From Yinghuangia elevatio (GTDB lineage: Bacteria; Actinomycetota; Actinomycetes; Streptomycetales; Streptomycetaceae), in the NCBI RefSeq assembly GCF_040649515.1, contig NZ_JBEZFP010000036.1:5834-69833 (forward strand): a stretch of 64,000 nucleotides of DNA, read 5' to 3'. Made by a program: the position numbers and the translations under genes. How positions within the stretch are numbered: position 1 is the stretch's first letter; the number at the start of each line of letters is the position of its first letter. The notes under the pieces are model-generated. The model was not told where the DNA came from, did no database searches, and worked only from the letters and a program-made list of their open reading frames with translations. This document shows positions 52,979 to 60,406 of this stretch, piece by piece.

Positions 52979-53785
52979 GTGCCCGCAGCCGCCGCCGACG
53001 TCGAGGAAACGACCGGCAGATCCATTGCCGCCGTCGAGCGCGCGATCGATGTGCTGCTGTTCTTCGGACGCAGCGGCCGCCCCGACCTGGGCGTCACCGA
53101 GATCTCCCAGGAACTGGGCATCACCAAAGGCGCGGTGCACCGGATCCTGACCGCGCTGCGCAGCCGCCGCCTGGTGACCGCCGACCCGACGACGCGCCGG
53201 TACGCCCTGGGTCCGGCCGCGGTCGCGCTGGGCCGCGCGTACCTGGCCCGCACCGACCTGCGCATGCTGGCCGCACCGGAGTTGCGCCGCCTCGCCGAGA
53301 CATGCGGCGAGACCGCCACATTGTCGGTGCGCCGCGGCGAGACCCGGCTCTACGTCGACCAGGTGCCGCCGAGCAGCGAGTTGCGCATCGAGGTCCCGCT
53401 CGGAACACCGTTCCCACTGCACGCCGGGGCGTCGTCCAAGGCCATCCTCGCGTTCCTGACCGAGGACGAGATCGACGCGTACCTCGGACAGGCGAGGCTC
53501 GAGGTGCTGACCGAGCGCACCGTCACCAACGCCGCCGCGCTGCGCAAGGAGATCGGGCTCATCCGCAAGCGCGGGTACGCCGCCTCGTCGGGGGAGCGCC
53601 AGGAGGGGGCGGCCGCCGTAGCCGCGCCCGTACTGGACCACGACGGGTGCGTGATCGCCGTGGTGAGCCTGGCGGGACCGCAGTTCCGCTTCCGGCAGCG
53701 GGCCTCCGAGTACGCCCAGCACGTGGTGGACGCGGCGAACCGCGTGTCCGCGGAATTCGGCCACGGTCTCGTCGGCACCGACTGA
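52979..53785 (+). CDS. IclR-family transcriptional regulator
   Basis: A 268-residue regulator: a winged helix-turn-helix at about 15-75 (DLGVTEISQELGITKGAVHRILTALRSRRLV) and an IclR effector domain (about 90-265) with LHAGASSKAILAFL and GYAASSGERQEGAAAVAAPVLD. Such proteins sense small carboxylates or aromatic acids and act as repressors or activators. The GTG at 52979 follows GAGGAG. It probably controls the CoA-transferase 2/CitE operon, its own gene, and through a matching operator the amidohydrolase and CoA-transferase 1/MmgE genes. Confidence 0.88.
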   Translation: MPAAAADVEETTGRSIAAVERAIDVLLFFGRSGRPDLGVTEISQELGITKGAVHRILTALRSRRLVTADPTTRRYALGPAAVALGRAYLARTDLRMLAAPELRRLAETCGETATLSVRRGETRLYVDQVPPSSELRIEVPLGTPFPLHAGASSKAILAFLTEDEIDAYLGQARLEVLTERTVTNAAALRKEIGLIRKRGYAASSGERQEGAAAVAAPVLDHDGCVIAVVSLAGPQFRFRQRASEYAQHVVDAANRVSAEFGHGLVGTD

Positions 53786-53867
53786 GGCACTCGCCGCCGC
53801 CCAGCCGACTCGTCGGCCCATCGGCCCCTCGCTGCCGCCGGCCCCGCCGCCGCAGAGCCGTGACCCA

Positions 53868-53884
53868 AGGCCCTTTTCGGGCCT
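53868..53884 (+). terminator. Terminator-like hairpin after the IclR gene
   Basis: AGGCCC-TTTTC-GGGCCT, a perfect 6-bp stem, 83 bp after the stop. It separates the regulon from the next gene. Confidence 0.5.
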
Positions 53885-53973
53885 GCCGCGCCGCGTTGCG
53901 GAGGCAGCCACGCCCTGATGTAGTCGATTTATTCAGTTTTGTCACCCGGGCGTATGGCGAAAGCGGGATCACC

Positions 53974-54591
53974 ATGGACACCGAGCCGACCCCAACCCTC
54001 GACGGCATCTGGCGGGAACTCGCGCGCAGCGCGTGGCAGGCGGTGTTCATCACCGGCCTGCTCTCCCTGGCGCTCGGCATCGTCGTCCTCGTCTGGCCCG
54101 GCCCGTCGCTGCGCGTCGTCGGCGTGCTGTTCGGCCTGTACCTCCTGGTCAGCGGCATCTTCCAACTGGCCTCGGCGTTCGGCACGCACACCACGACCGG
54201 GATCCGCGTGATGGCTTTCATCAGCGGCGCGCTGTCGATCCTGCTGGGCCTGTTCTGCTTCCGCGGCACGCTCCAGTCGATCTTCCTGCTCGGACTGTGG
54301 ATCGGCATCGGCTGGCTCTTCCGCGGCATCGCGGAGGCGATGGCCGCCGCATCCGCCCCCGACATGCCCGGCCGTGGCTGGCACGGCTTCCTCGGCGTCG
54401 TCACCGCGGTCGCGGGCGTCGTGCTGGTGGTGTCCCCGTTCGAGTCGGTCTCGGTGCTGACCGTGGTGGTCGGCTGCTGGCTCGTCGCGGTCGGGATCGT
54501 GGAGATGATCACGTCGTTCCGGATCCGGCGCGAGGCACACCGCGTGTCCGCCGAGTGGAGCGCGCAGGGCGCCGGGGCCCGGGTCGACTGA
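53974..54591 (+). CDS. HdeD/DUF308 family membrane protein
   Basis: A 205-residue integral membrane protein with six hydrophobic helices grouped in pairs, the pattern of the HdeD/DUF308 acid-resistance family (AVFITGLLSLALGIVVLVWPGPSL; LYLLVSGIFQLASAF). Function in actinomycetes is not settled. The ATG at 53974 follows an AAAGCGGG region, a weak ribosome site; the AT-richer 53920-53945 probably holds the promoter. The gene converges on the next one with a 40-bp gap that contains a GCGTAC/GTACGC inverted repeat. Confidence 0.8.
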   Translation: MDTEPTPTLDGIWRELARSAWQAVFITGLLSLALGIVVLVWPGPSLRVVGVLFGLYLLVSGIFQLASAFGTHTTTGIRVMAFISGALSILLGLFCFRGTLQSIFLLGLWIGIGWLFRGIAEAMAAASAPDMPGRGWHGFLGVVTAVAGVVLVVSPFESVSVLTVVVGCWLVAVGIVEMITSFRIRREAHRVSAEWSAQGAGARVD

Positions 54592-54631
54592 CCCGGGCGG
54601 CATCCGCCGCGCGTACGGGGGCGCGTACGCG

Positions 54632-55261
54632 TCAGGCTCCGGCGGCCAGTGCGGGCACGCCTGGTCCGGTGAGCACCTCAGGCGCCACTGGACGCCCGGA
54701 GACGGCGAGCAGCAGGGCCAGCGCGGTTCCGCGTACCTCGGGACCGTCGCCGATCACGAGGTCGGTGTCCGTCGCGGTCAGGCGTACCCGCGCCACCAAC
54801 TCCTTGGCCCCGCCGAACGACGCCGAGGTGCGGGTTTGCAGGCGCACCGCCCGGACGACGGCGTCCTCGTGGTACGTGTGGCCGATCCCCAGCGGCCGCC
54901 GGATGTCCTCGCCGTGCACGACCTCCTCGACGAACCGGGTGTCCAGGGGCGCCGGCGGTGCCGACGTCCGCGGGGCGGCGGCGCGGAGGCGCTCCAGGGT
55001 CTCCTGCGGGGTGGCGCCGCGTACCTGCGCGATGCCGCGGGCGTTCTGCTTGTCGAAGTCGAACCGGGCGCGCACGAAACTGGTGACGAAGTTCAGGCGC
55101 GTCGTCCGGGCACTGTGCACGAGATGCGCGGCGACGTCGTGCACGGTCCAGCCGTCGCACAGCGACGGCTCGTCCCATTGCGCGTCGTCGAGCCGACCGA
55201 GGTCGTCGACCAGCGCCGCCCGCTCGGCGTGCACGATCGACCAGACTTCGTCGTCCTTCAC
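54632..55261 (-). CDS. Mycothiol-dependent maleylpyruvate isomerase-family protein
   Basis: About 209 residues of the DinB-like four-helix mycothiol-dependent family: WSIVHAERAALVDDLGRLDDAQW, CDGWTVHDVAAHLVHSA with the first metal histidine, and RFVEEVVHGEDIRRPLG with the Glu/His pair. Such enzymes use mycothiol for isomerisation or detoxification; the actual reaction is unknown. The GTG at 55261 follows AAGGAGC. It stands alone. Confidence 0.8.
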   Translation of the reverse strand: MKDDEVWSIVHAERAALVDDLGRLDDAQWDEPSLCDGWTVHDVAAHLVHSARTTRLNFVTSFVRARFDFDKQNARGIAQVRGATPQETLERLRAAAPRTSAPPAPLDTRFVEEVVHGEDIRRPLGIGHTYHEDAVVRAVRLQTRTSASFGGAKELVARVRLTATDTDLVIGDGPEVRGTALALLLAVSGRPVAPEVLTGPGVPALAAGA

Positions 55262-55442
55262 GGCTGCTCCTTCGCCCGCCCACAGTGTCTGCCATCCATG
55301 ACTCGGACGAGGGTGGAAACTCATCGCACCGGCGTGCCGAAACACCGGCGCGGGCCGTGCGACGCACGGCATGATCTGTCCGGGCGCCCGCGCCCGTCCG
55401 AGATCCGCCTGCCTTTCGGCCGCCTTTCCGAGGAGTACGCGC

Positions 55443-56081
55443 GTGCCCGCACACGACCGAGAGGCGGCACAGGCCCGCGCCGTGCTGCTGCGCGTACTCG
55501 ACGGTTTCGACGCCGAGCTGGCCGACGTCGAGGCGCGGGTGGCCAGGCTCGGTTCGCCTGCCGCAGCGGTGTCGCGCACCTTGGCCGCGGCCGGCATCCG
55601 GGATGCCTGGCGGGCCGCCCCCGACCCGACCGATCTCTTCCTCGACCCGACGCCGGTCGGGTGGTTCACCGCACAACTCGCGCAGGCCCGCGCGTGCCTC
55701 CCGGCCGGGCCGGGGGAGGGCTTCGGCCCGGACGCCTCGGGCCGGTACACGGCCCCGTGCCTGTTCGACCCCCACCACGCCCCGGCCGAAGTGAGCGCAC
55801 TGTGGCAGCCGTCGCCGCAGCTGCTGCCTCGGCCGGTGCCGTGCTGTGCCGAGGACGCCGCGCGCCTCGCCGCCGGTCAGCCGCCACGGGCGCGCGAGTT
55901 CGCGACCGAGCGCGGCCCGCGCCCGCTGTGGGCCTGCGGCGATCGCATCCAGGTCTTCTGGCTGCTGGGGCACTTCACGCTCGCGGGCTGGGAGCGGCTG
56001 GCCGCGGTTTTCGCCCACACGGCACTGGCGTCGCCGCTCAACTACGTGATGACCCATCAGTGGTCCGACGACCACGACTGA
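55443..56081 (+). CDS. Hypothetical protein (212 aa)
   Basis: I do not recognise this family. The GTG at 55443 follows GAGGAG, and codon use is typical of a real gene. The product is soluble and mixed helical, with a helical start (REAAQARAVLLRVLDGFDAELADVEARV), a conserved-looking WFTAQLAQAR segment, CLFDPHH, and a C-terminal VFWLLGHFTLAGWERLAAVF region that is hydrophobic but probably buried rather than membrane-spanning. It is divergent to the mycothiol-dependent family gene. Confidence 0.6.
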   Translation: MPAHDREAAQARAVLLRVLDGFDAELADVEARVARLGSPAAAVSRTLAAAGIRDAWRAAPDPTDLFLDPTPVGWFTAQLAQARACLPAGPGEGFGPDASGRYTAPCLFDPHHAPAEVSALWQPSPQLLPRPVPCCAEDAARLAAGQPPRAREFATERGPRPLWACGDRIQVFWLLGHFTLAGWERLAAVFAHTALASPLNYVMTHQWSDDHD

Positions 56082-56101
56082 GTACCCGGGCCGCGCGGGC
56101 C

Positions 56102-56146
56102 GCCCGAGTCGCCTGAGCCCGAGTCGCCCGAGCCCGGGTCGCCCGA
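56102..56146 (+). repeat. Three tandem 15-bp repeats
   Basis: Three copies of GCCCGAGTCGCCYGA (third copy has one more change) fill the 3' region between two convergent genes. They are too short and regular for CRISPR and look like slippage expansion. Confidence 0.75.
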
Positions 56147-56182
56147 GTGGGCCGAGCCGGCCAAACAGGCCGACTCACCGGG

Positions 56183-56620
56183 TCAGCGGACCGGGGGCGG
56201 TTCCTCGCCGGCACCCGGAGTGCTCGATCCGTCGGGTCGTCGTGTGCCCGGAGCGCCGGGCTCGTCCGGCCGCCGGGTCGCCTGGTCCGCACTGGTACGC
56301 ACGGGGCTGACCGACGGGTCGGACTGCCACTCGTGGGTGTCGGCGCGCCGCTGCGCCCGTGCCTGCAACTCGGCGTCGGTCGTACGCTCCATGCCCAGCC
56401 GGCGGCGGGTCCGCGGCCAGCTCGCCGCAAGGGCGAGTCCGGCGCAGAAGATGAGTGCGATCGCCAGCCCGGACACAAAGATCGCCAGGCTGTTGAGGGT
56501 GACTATGTCCTGGTCGAACATGCTCACGGTGTACTCGGGCCCGCCCGAGGTGTTGTACGCGATGAGCAGCGCCGCGAACGCGGCGGCCGCCGCTGCGATG
56601 AGGAGTCCAACGAAGATCAT
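56183..56620 (-). CDS. Two-helix membrane protein (LapA-like)
   Basis: A 145-residue protein with two membrane helices (about 2-22, MIFVGLLIAAAAAAFAALLI; and about 45-68) separated by a short external loop, and a basic then Pro/Arg-rich cytosolic tail. The layout resembles the LapA/DUF1049 family of small membrane proteins, but the match is only in shape. The ATG at 56620 has a weak ribosome site. No neighbour suggests a role. Confidence 0.65.
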   Translation of the reverse strand: MIFVGLLIAAAAAAFAALLIAYNTSGGPEYTVSMFDQDIVTLNSLAIFVSGLAIALIFCAGLALAASWPRTRRRLGMERTTDAELQARAQRRADTHEWQSDPSVSPVRTSADQATRRPDEPGAPGTRRPDGSSTPGAGEEPPPVR

Positions 56621-56860
56621 GGCTCTTCTGCTCTCTTGCTCGCTTGCTCTGGGCTCTTGGGGTGCCCTGGATGGTCTGGGGCCTCTTCGGTGCGTCCGGT
56701 CCGTCCGGCGCCTTCGGTGCCCGACCCGCGGCAGGCCCTGTGCGGCACGCGTCGGCCCGTCGGTCTGCCACCACGGAGCCGGCCGTTCGCCGGCCCGTCG
56801 CCGCGCGGCTACCCGCTGACGCCCGACCCAAGCAGCCGCGCGGCACGATGCGGAGATCGC

Positions 56861-57725
56861 ATGCCGCGGAGGCGTACGGGTGGCGACGCTGTCGTGAGCG
56901 GCGACAACTCCGGCGAAGCCACTGCGGCGGAGCCGCCTTCGCGCGATGCCGGGACCTGCCTGACCGTGTGGGTGGCCCTCGCGTCCGACATCCTCATCGC
57001 AACCGCGAAGGCCGTCGCGGGTGCGGTGGCCGGCGCCCCCGCGCTGCTGTCCGAGGCCGCGCACTCGATCGCGGACTCCGTCAACGAGGGCTTCCTGCCG
57101 GGGTGGCTCAGCAGGAGCGAGCGTACGGCCGACGTCGAGCACCCCTTCGGATACGGCAAGGAACGCTACTTCTGGTCCCTGCTCGCCGCCGTGGGCATCT
57201 TCGTGATGGGCTGCTTCTCCTTCTTCCAGGGTTTCGAGGCCCTGCGGGAGAAAGGGCGAACCGACGACCGGGGCGTACATCGCGGGCATGACGGTGCTGG
57301 GCGTTGCGCTGCTCGCCGAGGGCGGGTCGCTGCTGCGCGCGCTGTTCCAGCTGCGCGGCCAGGCCCGCCGCGCCGGGGTGCCGCTCTCGCGGCAGGTCCG
57401 CGAGGCCGGCGACCCGACGCAGCGGACCGTGCTGGCGGAGGACGGCAGTGCGGTCCTGGGTGTGTTGCCGGCCATTGCCGGTCTCGGCCTGCACTCCACG
57501 CTGCTCGCGGCGCGCATCGATCTGGCGGACGGCCTGGACAGCGCCGCGGTCGAGGCGATGTCGGTTCGCCTCATGGAATCCATCCGGTCCGCGTGGCCGC
57601 ACGTGGACCAGGTGTTCCTGGACGTCACGCGGGCCGGCACCGCCGATCGGCAGGCCGCACGCCGCTACCGGGCCTCGCTCGACCGGGCGATCGACGACCG
57701 TGGCGGTGACCGTGACCGCGGCTAG
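56861..57725 (+). pseudogene. Cation diffusion facilitator gene, frameshifted and internally deleted
   Basis: The first part (from ATG 56861 or GTG 56894) encodes the N-terminal half of a CDF metal transporter: VWVALASDILIATAKAVAGAVAGAPALLSEAAHSIADSVNE, then HPFGYGKERYFWSLLAAVGIFVMG. Near 57260-57280 the frame shifts by +1; the family sequence resumes at 57288 (LAEGGSLLRALFQLRGQARR, DPTQRTVLAEDGSAVLGVLPAIAGLGLH). After GLGLH the usual last two membrane helices are missing, and the sequence jumps to the C-terminal cytosolic domain (RIDLADGLDSAAVEAMSVRLMESI, VFLDV). Two independent lesions make a functional transporter unlikely. A sequencing error could explain the frameshift but not the deletion. 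Confidence 0.8.
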
Positions 57726-57861
57726 GAGCGGAGGCGTCGTCACCGGGGGGCCGTGGAGGACACGTGTACGGCGCCGTCGAGCGGGCAGCCGCAGAGCGCC
57801 GACCACGACCCGCGGCTCAGCAAAAGGCACAGCAATCGGCACAGTGAGGAGCGCAGGGCTC

Positions 57862-58158
57862 ATGACCAGCCACGACGACCGGGTCCGCTATTTCGAGGCC
57901 TTCCATCGGCACGACTTCAACAACGACGGAGTGCTGAACTCCGAGGAGCTGATGGCGGCGTTGCAGGACCTCGGCCGCGACGAGGAGGCCGCGGGCACCG
58001 AGCACCTGCTGCGCACGTACGACGCGGACGGCTCGGGCTCCATCAGCTTCGACGAGTTCCTGGCCTTGATGGAGAAGGCGGGGACCGAGACGAGCCCGCA
58101 GGCGAGCACCGACGTCTGGGACGCCCGCCGCGAAGACGACGAGAGGACACGCCCGTGA
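57862..58158 (+). CDS. EF-hand calcium-binding protein
   Basis: A 98-residue calmodulin-like protein with two canonical EF-hand loops: DFNNDGVLNSEE near residues 16-27 and DADGSGSISFDE near 53-64, each flanked by short helices. Both loops keep the acidic 1, 3, 5 and 12 positions, so calcium binding is expected. It is cytosolic. The ATG at 57862 follows GAGGAG. Its stop overlaps the start of a Pro-Gly-Pro-rich gene (GTGA at 58155-58158), so the two are co-translated. Confidence 0.85.
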   Translation: MTSHDDRVRYFEAFHRHDFNNDGVLNSEELMAALQDLGRDEEAAGTEHLLRTYDADGSGSISFDEFLALMEKAGTETSPQASTDVWDARREDDERTRP

Positions 58159-58394
58159 CCACGCCGCCGGACCCCGTCCCCCCGAATCCCACTCCCGCTC
58201 CCGGCCCGGGGCCGGGACCCGAACCGGGCCCGCTGCCCGGACCCGTCCCCGGCCCCGGCGGCCCGGACCCCGTGCCGCCCGCGCCGCCGCAACCTGGGCC
58301 GGACCCCGAGCCCCCGCCCGCGCCGCGTCCCGAACCGGGTCCGAACCCCGGCCCGCTGCCCGGTCCCGGTCCGGCGCCGGAGCCGGTCACCTGA
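58155..58394 (+). CDS. Pro-Gly-Pro repeat peptide coupled to the EF-hand gene
   Basis: A 79-residue product made almost wholly of Pro, Gly, Asp, Glu and Ala, with many PGP/PEP units and no hydrophobic segment. The GTG at 58155 overlaps the EF-hand stop by four bases and is preceded by GAGAGGA, which argues that it is translated. It could alternatively be read as a C-terminal extension by frameshifting from the EF-hand gene. Low-complexity sequence prevents any family call. Confidence 0.5.
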   Translation: MTTPPDPVPPNPTPAPGPGPGPEPGPLPGPVPGPGGPDPVPPAPPQPGPDPEPPPAPRPEPGPNPGPLPGPGPAPEPVT

Positions 58395-58465
58395 GCCGGT
58401 CACCTGAGCCGGGTCACTGCACGGGTCGCGCCCGCTCGGCGGGCCTCGGCGGTCACCTGAGCCGG
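58385..58465 (+). repeat. Three copies of a 15-bp repeat
   Basis: GGTCACCTGAGCCGG occurs at 58385-58399, 58398-58412 and 58451-58465. The first copy contains the stop codon of the Pro-rich frame, so each further copy repeats that stop region. Confidence 0.75.
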
Positions 58466-58716
58466 GCCGTCGGGCCGGGTGCACGAACAAGGCAACCGAG
58501 GCGAGGCATCTGAGCTTGTCTTCGGAGGGCGACCGCGGACAGCCGCAACCGGACCGTTGCTCCGAACGGTCGACCCCCGCTCGCCCCACCGGGTGAACGG
58601 AGCGGTGTCGGGTCGACCACGCGTACGGGCGTCGCGATCATGGCCGGTGTCCGACCACCCGCGAGGGAAGCGGGCATACGTCCCGCCGTCCCGAACTGCC
58701 CGCTCAGGAGCCTTCC
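58395..58716. promoter_or_regulatory. Intergenic region before the DUF6355-like gene
   Basis: This 322-bp gap has no supported gene. Besides the repeats above it contains a perfect inverted repeat GACCGTT-N6-AACGGTC at 58552-58571, either a terminator for the EF-hand operon or an operator for the gene downstream. Confidence 0.4.
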
Positions 58717-59010
58717 TTGCACCTTCGCCGCGCGACCGCCTGCGCTCTCGCCTCCGCCGCCGCCCTCGTACTCGCCACCGCGGGCACCGCCACCGCCACC
58801 GCGGCCCCCGTACTCCGGAACCCGTGCGGCTTCTACGAGACGAGTTCCGACGCGTACTACAACCACTGCACGTCCGACGGCTCGCGCATCGTGATCACGG
58901 TCAGGGTGGCCCTGGCGCCCGACTACGAGCGCTGTGTCGCACCGGGCCGCACCTGGCTCGGCCCGGCGGACAAGATCCAGGGCGCGCACTACACCGGCCG
59001 CCTCTGCTGA
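58717..59010 (+). CDS. Small secreted cysteine-containing protein (DUF6355-like)
   Basis: A 97-residue exported protein. A signal peptide (about 1-30; basic start then Ala-rich hydrophobic core, TATAAP cleavage region) precedes a mature domain of about 67 residues with four cysteines (NPCGFYE, NHCTSDGSRI, RCVAPG, GRLC), probably two disulfides. The spacing recalls DUF6355, a family annotated near natural-product genes; this is from memory. The start is a TTG at 58717 supported by CAGGAG 6 bp upstream and by the signal peptide beginning right there. Confidence 0.65.
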   Translation: MHLRRATACALASAAALVLATAGTATATAAPVLRNPCGFYETSSDAYYNHCTSDGSRIVITVRVALAPDYERCVAPGRTWLGPADKIQGAHYTGRLC

Positions 59011-59130
59011 CCTGATCCAGGTCCCGGTCGACCGGCCCGGAGAAACGGCTTTGGGGACCGGGCGGGGAGCCGTGCGCATGTGCTGCGCGGCTTCCTGCCC
59101 GATCCCCAATCTGCTGCCGTTGCCGGTGTG

Positions 59131-59625
59131 TCAGCCGACCGCCTTCTTCACGAGGTCGGCGATCCGGCGCTCGTCGGCGGCGGTGAGCTTGGTGAGGGCG
59201 AACGCGGTCGGCCACATGGCGCCGTCGTCGAGGGTCGCCACGTCGTTGAAGCCGAAGGTCGCGTACCGGGCGTTGAACTTCTGCGCGCTCTGGAAGAAGC
59301 ACAGGACCTTGCCGTCCTTGGCGTAGGCCGGCATGCCGTACCAGAGCTTCGGGGCGAGCTCGGGGGCGCTCTTCTTGACGACGGCGTGGATGCGCTCGGC
59401 CATCTCGCGGTCGGAGTCCTGCATCTCCGCGATCTTCGCGACGACCGCAGCCTCGGCCTCGGCGGCCTTGTCCGCGGCGGAGCCGCGGCGGCGCGAGGTC
59501 GCCTTCATCTCCTGGGCGTGCTCCTTCATGGCGGCGCGCTCTTCGGCGGTGAAGCCGTCGTACGACGGGTCGGCCGAGGCGGCGCGCTTGGCGGTGGACT
59601 TCGTGGTCTTCGCGGTGCCGGTCAT
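59131..59625 (-). CDS. DUF1801/YdhG-like protein
   Basis: A 164-residue cytosolic protein. The C-terminal 90 residues match the DUF1801/iron-chaperone-like fold (RIHAVVKKSAPELAPKLWYGMPAYAKDGKVLCFFQSAQKFNARYATFGF). The N-terminal 70 residues are Lys/Arg/Ala-rich and probably disordered. The ATG at 59625 follows AAGGAGA. It stands alone. Confidence 0.8.
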   Translation of the reverse strand: MTGTAKTTKSTAKRAASADPSYDGFTAEERAAMKEHAQEMKATSRRRGSAADKAAEAEAAVVAKIAEMQDSDREMAERIHAVVKKSAPELAPKLWYGMPAYAKDGKVLCFFQSAQKFNARYATFGFNDVATLDDGAMWPTAFALTKLTAADERRIADLVKKAVG

Positions 59626-59740
59626 GATTGATCTCCTTGGAAGTGATCCGCGGGGGATGCCAGTTCGGATTGGTGTGTTTTTGGGGCTTTGTCAGTGATT
59701 GTTGGTAGTACCCAGGAGCGTCGGAGATTGCTCCCGCACG

Positions 59741-60196
59741 TCATCCCCAGGCGCCGGCGATCTGGCGCGTCGTGGCATTGAGCCGGTTGAACATGTTGGT
59801 GACGCCGATCATGAGGATGATCGCGGCGAGCTGCTTCTCGTCGAAGTAGGTGGCGGCCGCGTCCCAGATGTCGTCGCCCACCGCGTCGGGCCGGTCGGCC
59901 TGTCGCGTCGCGGCCTCGGCCAGCGCAAGGGCGGCGCGCTCCTCGTCGCTGAAGTACGGGGTGTCCCGCCACGCGACGACCGCCGCCAGCCGCTCGTCGC
60001 TCACGCCGGCGCGGCGGGCGCTCTTCGTGCCCCCGTCGACGCACGCGCCGCAGCCGTTGATCTGACTGACCCGCAGGTGCACCAGCTCCAGCGTCTGCCC
60101 GGGTACGCCGCCCGAGTGCACGGCCTTGAAGATCTCCTGGATCGGCTGCATCGCGCCGGACAGCACCATCGCGGGGTTCTGCATACGAGGCTGCAT
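59741..60196 (-). CDS. AhpD/carboxymuconolactone decarboxylase-like protein
   Basis: A 151-residue helical protein of the alkylhydroperoxidase D-like superfamily: LELVHLRVSQINGCGACVDGGTKSARRAGVSDERLAAVVAWRD. It keeps the CxxC redox pair, but the histidine four residues after the second cysteine (CxxCxxxH) is replaced by Gly, so the normal proton relay of AhpD is missing. The ATG at 60196 is preceded by GGAG; an ATG at 60184 is close by. It is divergent to an NB-ARC regulator. Confidence 0.8.
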   Translation of the reverse strand: MQPRMQNPAMVLSGAMQPIQEIFKAVHSGGVPGQTLELVHLRVSQINGCGACVDGGTKSARRAGVSDERLAAVVAWRDTPYFSDEERAALALAEAATRQADRPDAVGDDIWDAAATYFDEKQLAAIILMIGVTNMFNRLNATTRQIAGAWG

Positions 60197-60406
60197 CTCG
60201 GTGTGCTCCACTTCTGGTCCCGGATCCGTTCGTCGGATCCGTTTCTCCGGTTCGGCCCCGTTCCCCCGGGGTGTGCCTCCATCACAGCCGGGCCGCCGCC
60301 GCACGGCGACGGCCGTGGGACACCGTGGGACAGCCGGAACGGGCTTGACCAGCGACGATGCGGGCCCGAGAGTTTTCCTGAGTACGGGACAGAGAGGCGT
60401 GATCCG

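Noticed and set aside
48907..53973. Very long plus-strand open frame running into the HdeD-like gene
   Set aside because: Only the last 205 codons (from 53974) resemble a protein family. The rest overlaps well-supported genes in other frames.
56102..58465. Short repeat clusters as a possible CRISPR array
   Set aside because: Units are 15 bp, directly adjacent or overlapping, without unique spacers and without cas genes.
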